Source of the DNA: CAVTWS01 sp963738445
Lineage (GTDB): Bacteria; Actinomycetota; Acidimicrobiia; Acidimicrobiales; SHLQ01
Assembly (NCBI GenBank): GCA_963738445.1
Contig: CAVTWS010000014.1
Location: 1-37,366, forward strand
Direction: 5' to 3'
DNA length: 37,366 nt
This document shows, piece after piece, positions 33,692 through 37,366 of this stretch. The notes beneath the pieces were generated by a model, which was not told where the DNA came from, ran no database searches, and saw nothing but the letters and a program-made list of their open reading frames with translations. The position numbers and the translations under genes are program-made. Position 1 is the stretch's first letter. Each line of letters starts with the position of its first letter.

Positions 33692-34792
33692 ATGGCCACG
33701 TTCCCGACGATCACCGATGAGCTCAGTGCCGAATGGCTGACGCAGATGCTCCAGGGTTGCGGTGCACTGGCTGCCGATCGGCAGGTGACGAGCTTCGATG
33801 CCGAGACGATCGGCGAGGGCGTGAGCCTGCTCGGTCTCGTGCAACGGATCTCACTATCTTATGGGGATGGCGAGGGTGGAACGGGGCCCGACACCATCGT
33901 CATCAAGTTCGCCCACCCGCTCGAGGCGAACCGGGCCATCGCCTTGAACACCAACATGTACCAACGTGAGATCGACTTCTTCGAGAGGATCGCCCCGAGC
34001 CTCGACATGCCGCTGACCCGCTGCTACTTCGCCGACAACGATCCGAGGTCGGGCATGAGCATCGTCGTGCTGGAGGACCTGAAGGCGTACCGGGCCGGCG
34101 ACCAGGTGAGCGGCATCGGGCCGGCCGAGGCCCAGCAGATCATCGATGCCTACGTGCCCCTGAACGCCGCGTTCTGGGGTCGGTGCGACCAGCCGTTGCT
34201 CGCCGAGTGCATGCGCATCGACTCGTCGTACATGGAGCCGTTCCTGCCCGGTGTGTTCGGCACGTGGGAGCGGTGCCGCGAGCTGTTCCCGCACTGCATT
34301 GCCCCCGAGGTGCTCGACGCCCTGCCCCGCTACGTCGACTCCATGCGTGCGCTCCACGCCATGATGGGCGCCCGCACCCAGACGCTGGTCCACGGCGACG
34401 TGCGCCTGGACAACGTGATGTTCGGCGAAGGGCCGGGCCAGCACCCGATCGTGCTGATCGACTGGCAGGCCGTGATGGTGTCGAACCCGATGCAGGACCT
34501 TGCCTACATGCTCAGCCAGAGCATGGACACCGACGTCCGCCGGGCTCACGAGGACGAGCTGATCGCCTACTACCGCGATCGGGTCACCGAGCTCGGCGTG
34601 GAGGGCTACTCGATCGAGCAGGCCACGGCCGACTACGACGTCGCCGTCCTGTGGATCATGTGCTACCCGCTCATCATCGGCGGCGCGTTCGACCCCGCCA
34701 ACGAGCGCGGCCTGGCCCTGGCCGAGGCGGTGCTCCGCCGGTCGACGACCACCGTCGCGGACCGCGGGCTGCTCTCGCTCCTGTCCGCCTGA
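33692..34792 (+). CDS. EcKinase/APH-like phosphotransferase
   Basis: 366 residues resembling the ecdysteroid-kinase-like branch of the APH fold. ATP-binding Lys in DTIVIKFAHP, the RDIVVLEDL-like hinge SIVVLEDLKAYRAGDQ, catalytic loop HGDVRLDNVMFG, and metal-binding Asp in IDWQAVMVSNPMQDLAYML. Members phosphorylate hydroxylated sterols in insects; bacterial roles are mostly unknown. ATG 33692 lies one base after the SDR stop. Together they could oxidise and phosphorylate one hydroxylated substrate. Confidence 0.88.
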   Translation: MATFPTITDELSAEWLTQMLQGCGALAADRQVTSFDAETIGEGVSLLGLVQRISLSYGDGEGGTGPDTIVIKFAHPLEANRAIALNTNMYQREIDFFERIAPSLDMPLTRCYFADNDPRSGMSIVVLEDLKAYRAGDQVSGIGPAEAQQIIDAYVPLNAAFWGRCDQPLLAECMRIDSSYMEPFLPGVFGTWERCRELFPHCIAPEVLDALPRYVDSMRALHAMMGARTQTLVHGDVRLDNVMFGEGPGQHPIVLIDWQAVMVSNPMQDLAYMLSQSMDTDVRRAHEDELIAYYRDRVTELGVEGYSIEQATADYDVAVLWIMCYPLIIGGAFDPANERGLALAEAVLRRSTTTVADRGLLSLLSA

Positions 34793-34838
34793 CCGCCACC
34801 GACTGCTCTTCGACAGGAAGCCCTGCCCTGCTGCGTCC

Positions 34839-34857
34839 GTACCATCAGTGGTACACT
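34839..34857 (+). promoter_or_regulatory. Operator palindrome and leaderless -10 of HTH-MNT gene
   Basis: GTACCATCAGTGGTAC (34839-34854) has perfect 6-base arms and overlaps the -10 box TACACT (34852-34857), which ends six bases before ATG 34864. Overlap of operator and -10 is expected for autorepression by the HTH-containing antitoxin. Confidence 0.6.
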
Positions 34858-34863
34858 TCGCAC

Positions 34864-35400
34864 ATGGGCACAGAAGGCAGCTCGTCGGCGGCACCGGTGT
34901 CATCCGCAACCGGCCGCCTCGTCCGGCACCTGGAACGAACCAGACGTGCCCGGGGCGAGTCGAAGGCCGACGTAGCTCGGGGAGCTGGTCTCGGCGAGCC
35001 GACAGTTCGGCGGCTGCTCTCCGGCAGGAATGGCAACCCGACCGTCAGGACCGTCGAGGCTGTGGCCGAGCATCTGGGCCTGACTCTGGGCTTCGAGTCG
35101 GCGGACGTTGCGACAGCACCCACGCTTGCGGAGTTGCGAGAGAAGGCGAGCGAGATCGAGCGAGTCCTGGTCGCGGATGGTGCGAGCAACCCTCGAGTCT
35201 TCGGATCGGTGGCGCGCGGCGAAGCCGGGATCGGGTCCGATGTGGATCTCTTGGTCGATGTCAGACCTGGAACCGGCCTGATCGAGCTCTGTGGGATCGA
35301 GGAGGAGTTGGAGACGCTCCTGAAGCGCCCGGTCGATCTCGTGACGTCAGGCCACGGCCGGATGCTGCACATTCACCGTGAAGCTGTACCCCTCCGGTGA
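34864..35400 (+). CDS. HTH–MNT nucleotidyltransferase antitoxin
   Basis: 178 residues, fusing an N-terminal Xre-type helix-turn-helix (SKADVARGAGLGEPTVRRLLSG) to a minimal nucleotidyltransferase domain. The NTase signature is VFGSVARGEAGIGSDVDLLVD with the GSx(n)DxD catalytic pattern, and a helical C-terminus (LETLLKRPVDLVTSG). In MNT/HEPN (MntA/HepT) modules the antitoxin adenylylates the HEPN toxin to silence it. The fused HTH would let it repress its own promoter at the palindrome just upstream. Its stop overlaps the toxin start (GTGA). Confidence 0.87.
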   Translation: MGTEGSSSAAPVSSATGRLVRHLERTRRARGESKADVARGAGLGEPTVRRLLSGRNGNPTVRTVEAVAEHLGLTLGFESADVATAPTLAELREKASEIERVLVADGASNPRVFGSVARGEAGIGSDVDLLVDVRPGTGLIELCGIEEELETLLKRPVDLVTSGHGRMLHIHREAVPLR

Positions 35401-35732
35401 ATGACCCACGGCGCCGACTCGATGACATCCGCGCACGATGCGAAGACGGGAGTGACCTGGTCGGGCGGGGCCGCAACGCGTTCGAGAGCGATCGCCTGCT
35501 GAGGCACGCGGCGAAGTCGATCCTGGCCGACATCGGTGAGGCGGCCAAGAACCTGGAGGATCTGTCCGATCGGATCCCGAACGTGCCATGGAAGCTGCTT
35601 GCCCGCATGCGTGATCGGATGAGCCACCGCTACTTCGACGTCGATTGTGAAGTGGTGTGGGACACCTTGGCTGTCGACTTGCCCTTGCTGCGGCGAGCCA
35701 TCGAGGACTTCCTGGATGGTGAGGGTTCATGA
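35397..35732 (+). CDS. HEPN-domain ribonuclease toxin (HepT-like)
   Basis: 111 residues. The HEPN nuclease motif Rx(4-6)H is in LARMRDRMSHRYFDVD, and the Tyr following the His is the residue modified by MntA-type antitoxins. The rest is helical (ILADIGEAAKNLEDL). GTG 35397 overlaps the MNT stop, so production is coupled and the toxin is made after its neutraliser. The module probably acts on tRNA or mRNA. Confidence 0.9.
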   Translation: MNDPRRRLDDIRARCEDGSDLVGRGRNAFESDRLLRHAAKSILADIGEAAKNLEDLSDRIPNVPWKLLARMRDRMSHRYFDVDCEVVWDTLAVDLPLLRRAIEDFLDGEGS

Positions 35733-35769
35733 GGGGCGCTCAGGGCAGTCGAGTCCGGCTCGGCCCTGC

Positions 35770-36111
35770 TCACTCCCAGTGGGTGGCGCGGGCCACGCCG
35801 TCGGGTCCGTACACGGCGGCCGAACGCGCGACGTCGTGTTTGAGGATCTCGGTGGCCAGCCGCTCGAATCGACGCAGGACGGCCCGCATGTCGTGGTAGT
35901 TCGGATGGGCGAAGTGGGCGTCGAGCGACTCGGCATCGGTCCAGGCCTCGTACACCGCGATTCGGCCGGGGACCACCGGGTCGCCGCTGAAGACGTAGGC
36001 CAGACATCCGGGTTCGTCGGTCCTCGTCGCCGCTTGTAGTTCGGCGCCGGCCGACAACAGCTCGTCCCGCTGTTCGGGACGCACATCGATCCAACCACTG
36101 ACGATGATCAC
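35770..36111 (-). CDS. Antibiotic biosynthesis monooxygenase (ABM) domain protein
   Basis: 113-residue ferredoxin-like ABM fold. The signature GCLAYVFSGDPVVPGRIAVYEAWTDAESLDAHFAHPNY is typical of small dimeric monooxygenases and heme-degrading relatives. ATG 36111 follows GGAGG. It stands alone on the minus strand between two toxin-antitoxin modules. The substrate cannot be read from sequence; a quinone-like or aromatic compound is plausible. Confidence 0.88.
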   Translation of the reverse strand: MIIVSGWIDVRPEQRDELLSAGAELQAATRTDEPGCLAYVFSGDPVVPGRIAVYEAWTDAESLDAHFAHPNYHDMRAVLRRFERLATEILKHDVARSAAVYGPDGVARATHWE

Positions 36112-36209
36112 GACCTGCGCCTCCGTTGAGTGCCTGACAGTGGGCGAAGGTAGCAGCCGGCGCGACGACCGGCGTCGGTTCGAACACGGTGTAACCGCGC
36201 CGCCGAAAC

Positions 36210-36218
36210 GCGTACGCT
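36210..36218 (+). promoter_or_regulatory. Leaderless promoter of VapB-like gene
   Basis: The palindrome GCGTACGC (36210-36217) overlaps the -10 box TACGCT (36213-36218), which ends six bases before ATG 36225. The same GCGTACGCT string, at almost the same distance, occurs before the antitoxin at 15071. Confidence 0.55.
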
Positions 36219-36224
36219 TTGGCC

Positions 36225-36464
36225 ATGTCGATCACGATCGAGGAACTCGCCGCTCGGCTTACCGCCGAAGCGGCACGTCGAGGCATTACGACCGAGGTGC
36301 TCATCGAGGAGCTCACCGCTCGGCTAGACGACCCGATGGAGGCCTTCATCGGCTGCGCCGCGTCGGGCCGGACCGAGCCGCTCGACATTCATCGGGAACG
36401 CGCTCGACGCCGCCGGCAAGAAGATCGCTCAAGGCATCTGACGGTCAACGGTGCTGCTCATTGA
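36225..36464 (+). CDS. VapB-like antitoxin
   Basis: 79 residues. N-terminal SITIEELAARLTAEAARRGITTEVLIEELTARL is short and helix-rich as in actinobacterial VapB antitoxins; the basic tail (ERARRRRQEDRSRH) is expected to contact the toxin or RNA. Start ATG 36225 is set by the upstream -10; a TTG at 36219 is also in frame. It overlaps the toxin by 14 bases. Confidence 0.78.
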   Translation: MSITIEELAARLTAEAARRGITTEVLIEELTARLDDPMEAFIGCAASGRTEPLDIHRERARRRRQEDRSRHLTVNGAAH

Positions 36465-36858
36465 CACCGGGGTATTCATCTCCGCTGCCGACCGCGATGA
36501 ACCGCGTCACGCTGACTGCGCTGCGCTCTTGCGCACCCGCGCCGATCTTGTGGTCGCAGCGACGGTGATTCCCGAGGCGGCCTGGTTGATCGAAACCCGC
36601 CTTGGGTCCGTCGCCGAAACACACCTTCTCACGCTCGTCACCAGCCCGAAGTTCACGATCATCGACCCGATCGACATCGACTACCAGCGTGCCATCGCGC
36701 TGATCGGCACCTACTCGGATCTTGGACTCGGGTTCGTGGACGCCTCGATCATCGCGATCGCCGAGCGATGCAACGTCACCCAGGTCGCCACACTCAACCA
36801 CCGCGACTTTGCCGTGGTCCGACCGGCCCACTGTACGGCCCTCGAGATCTTCCCCTGA
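36451..36858 (+). CDS. PIN-domain toxin (VapC)
   Basis: 135 residues from GTG 36451. Acidic site: Asp in LLIDTGVFISAADRD, Glu in VIPEAAWLIETRLG, Asp in LGLGFVDASIIAIAER and the NHRDFAVVRP terminus. All four expected residues are present, so it should be an active tRNA- or rRNA-cleaving endonuclease. Paired with the VapB-like gene; both end shortly before the decayed sigma factor. Confidence 0.9.
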   Translation: MLLIDTGVFISAADRDEPRHADCAALLRTRADLVVAATVIPEAAWLIETRLGSVAETHLLTLVTSPKFTIIDPIDIDYQRAIALIGTYSDLGLGFVDASIIAIAERCNVTQVATLNHRDFAVVRPAHCTALEIFP

Positions 36859-36911
36859 CCCGACGATCCAGCGCTCGTAACATCGCGGCAGAGGTAGGGC
36901 ATGAACCTGCG

Positions 36912-37366
36912 ATGAACGAGCGAGGCGAGCTCAGTGACACGGAGCTGTTGCTCCCCGCGCGTCATGACACTGCGGCGTTTGCCAGCCTGTAGTCCGACGC
37001 CAGGCGACAGGTCTGCTGGGGGACTCGATCTCCGCACGGCCGATGCTCAGACGGCCGCCGATCTCACCGCGGAGACCTTCGCAGAGGCCTTTGCGTCGGA
37101 GAGCGTCGTTCCGGGATGAGGGAGGCTCGGCCGCAGCGTGGCTCTACGGCATTGCTCGCCACCAGCTCGGCCAATCATCGCGTCGGAACCGGGTCAGCGA
37201 GAAGGATCGATCGCGGCTGGGCATGGAGGGCGCCTCGCCATCGACGACGTGTCGATCGAGCGCATGGAGGTGCTGATCGATCTCGCACCCCTAGCGGCGC
37301 GGCTGGCCGAGGAGCTCGCCGCGTTGCCTGCCGGCGAGGCGGCTGCTGTCGGCTGCGGGTCGGGCT
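36912..37366 (+). pseudogene. ECF sigma factor remnant (runs off window)
   Basis: Fragments of an ECF (RpoE-like) sigma factor in correct order but several frames: LSDTELLLPARHDTAAFASL then a stop, TADAQTAADLTAETFAEAFA (region 2 core), SFRDEGGSAAAWLYGIARHQL (region 2.4 to linker), then AIDDVSIERMEVLIDLAPLAARLAEELAALPAGE (region 4 start) up to the window end. At least three frameshifts and an early stop; about 15 residues of region 2 (the YRRHARxVL helix) are scrambled. Dead, or affected by indels; the 3' end is outside the window. Confidence 0.75.

Overview
The window is high-GC actinobacterial DNA. The coding genes show strong G/C bias at third codon positions, GTG starts are frequent, and genes overlap as GTGA, ATGA or TGATG. 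Lineage markers are LLM-class (F420-type) oxidoreductases, a mycothiol-dependent maleylpyruvate-isomerase-like protein, a DUF2510 membrane protein and leaderless promoters (TANNNT six or seven bases before the ATG). The many cytochromes P450, SDRs, CaiB/BaiF CoA-transferases and acyl-CoA enzymes fit a soil, freshwater or marine actinomycete degrading lipids, sterols or xenobiotics. Acidimicrobiia is my best guess, by inference only.

Layout. 1-5877: end of an SDR gene, P450, TetR regulator, then (minus) a tandem CaiB/BaiF CoA-transferase coupled to an LLM oxidoreductase; several of these carry single-base frameshifts. 5880-6945: a decayed Phd/YefM-type antitoxin and a gene-poor patch. 6946-11114: aldehyde dehydrogenase, amidohydrolase, SDR and MDMPI-like protein, one plus-strand run. 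11115-13742: a hairpin repeat, then two convergent P450s. 13758-14263: two genes, each lacking its 5' half, meet head to head at about 14046. 14337-15708: two PIN-type toxin-antitoxin modules back to back. 15737-17010: a gene graveyard with remnants of an HSL-type esterase, a GH3-like glycosidase and an N-acyl-D-amino-acid deacylase.

17047-19676: a tightly coupled sugar/inositol-type operon (RmlD/epimerase-like reductase, IolB-like isomerase, LacD-like aldolase). 19772-26308: a fatty-acid/sterol-side-chain-type locus: minus-strand acyl-CoA synthetase, APH-like kinase and TetR, divergent from plus-strand acyl-CoA dehydrogenase, enoyl-CoA hydratase and acyl-CoA dehydrogenase. The shared promoter region has two copies of a 16-bp palindrome, likely the TetR operators. 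26435-28291: a large DUF2510 membrane-anchored protein. 28345-32659: a six-gene minus-strand operon (APH-like kinase, small helical protein, ThuA-like protein, LLM oxidoreductase, SnoaL-like protein, an SDR missing its catalytic core), divergent from an SDR and kinase pair (32767-34792). 34864-36858: an HTH-MNT/HEPN toxin-antitoxin pair, an ABM monooxygenase and a VapBC pair. 36912-end: a decayed ECF sigma factor.

The most unusual content is the dense set of toxin-antitoxin loci (four intact, one dead) sharing one leaderless promoter layout, the clustered remnants and scars around them, the twin operator, the catalytically gutted SDR, and the six-gene kinase/LLM/ThuA operon, whose substrate I cannot name. 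I saw no tRNA, rRNA, CRISPR array or intact insertion sequence.
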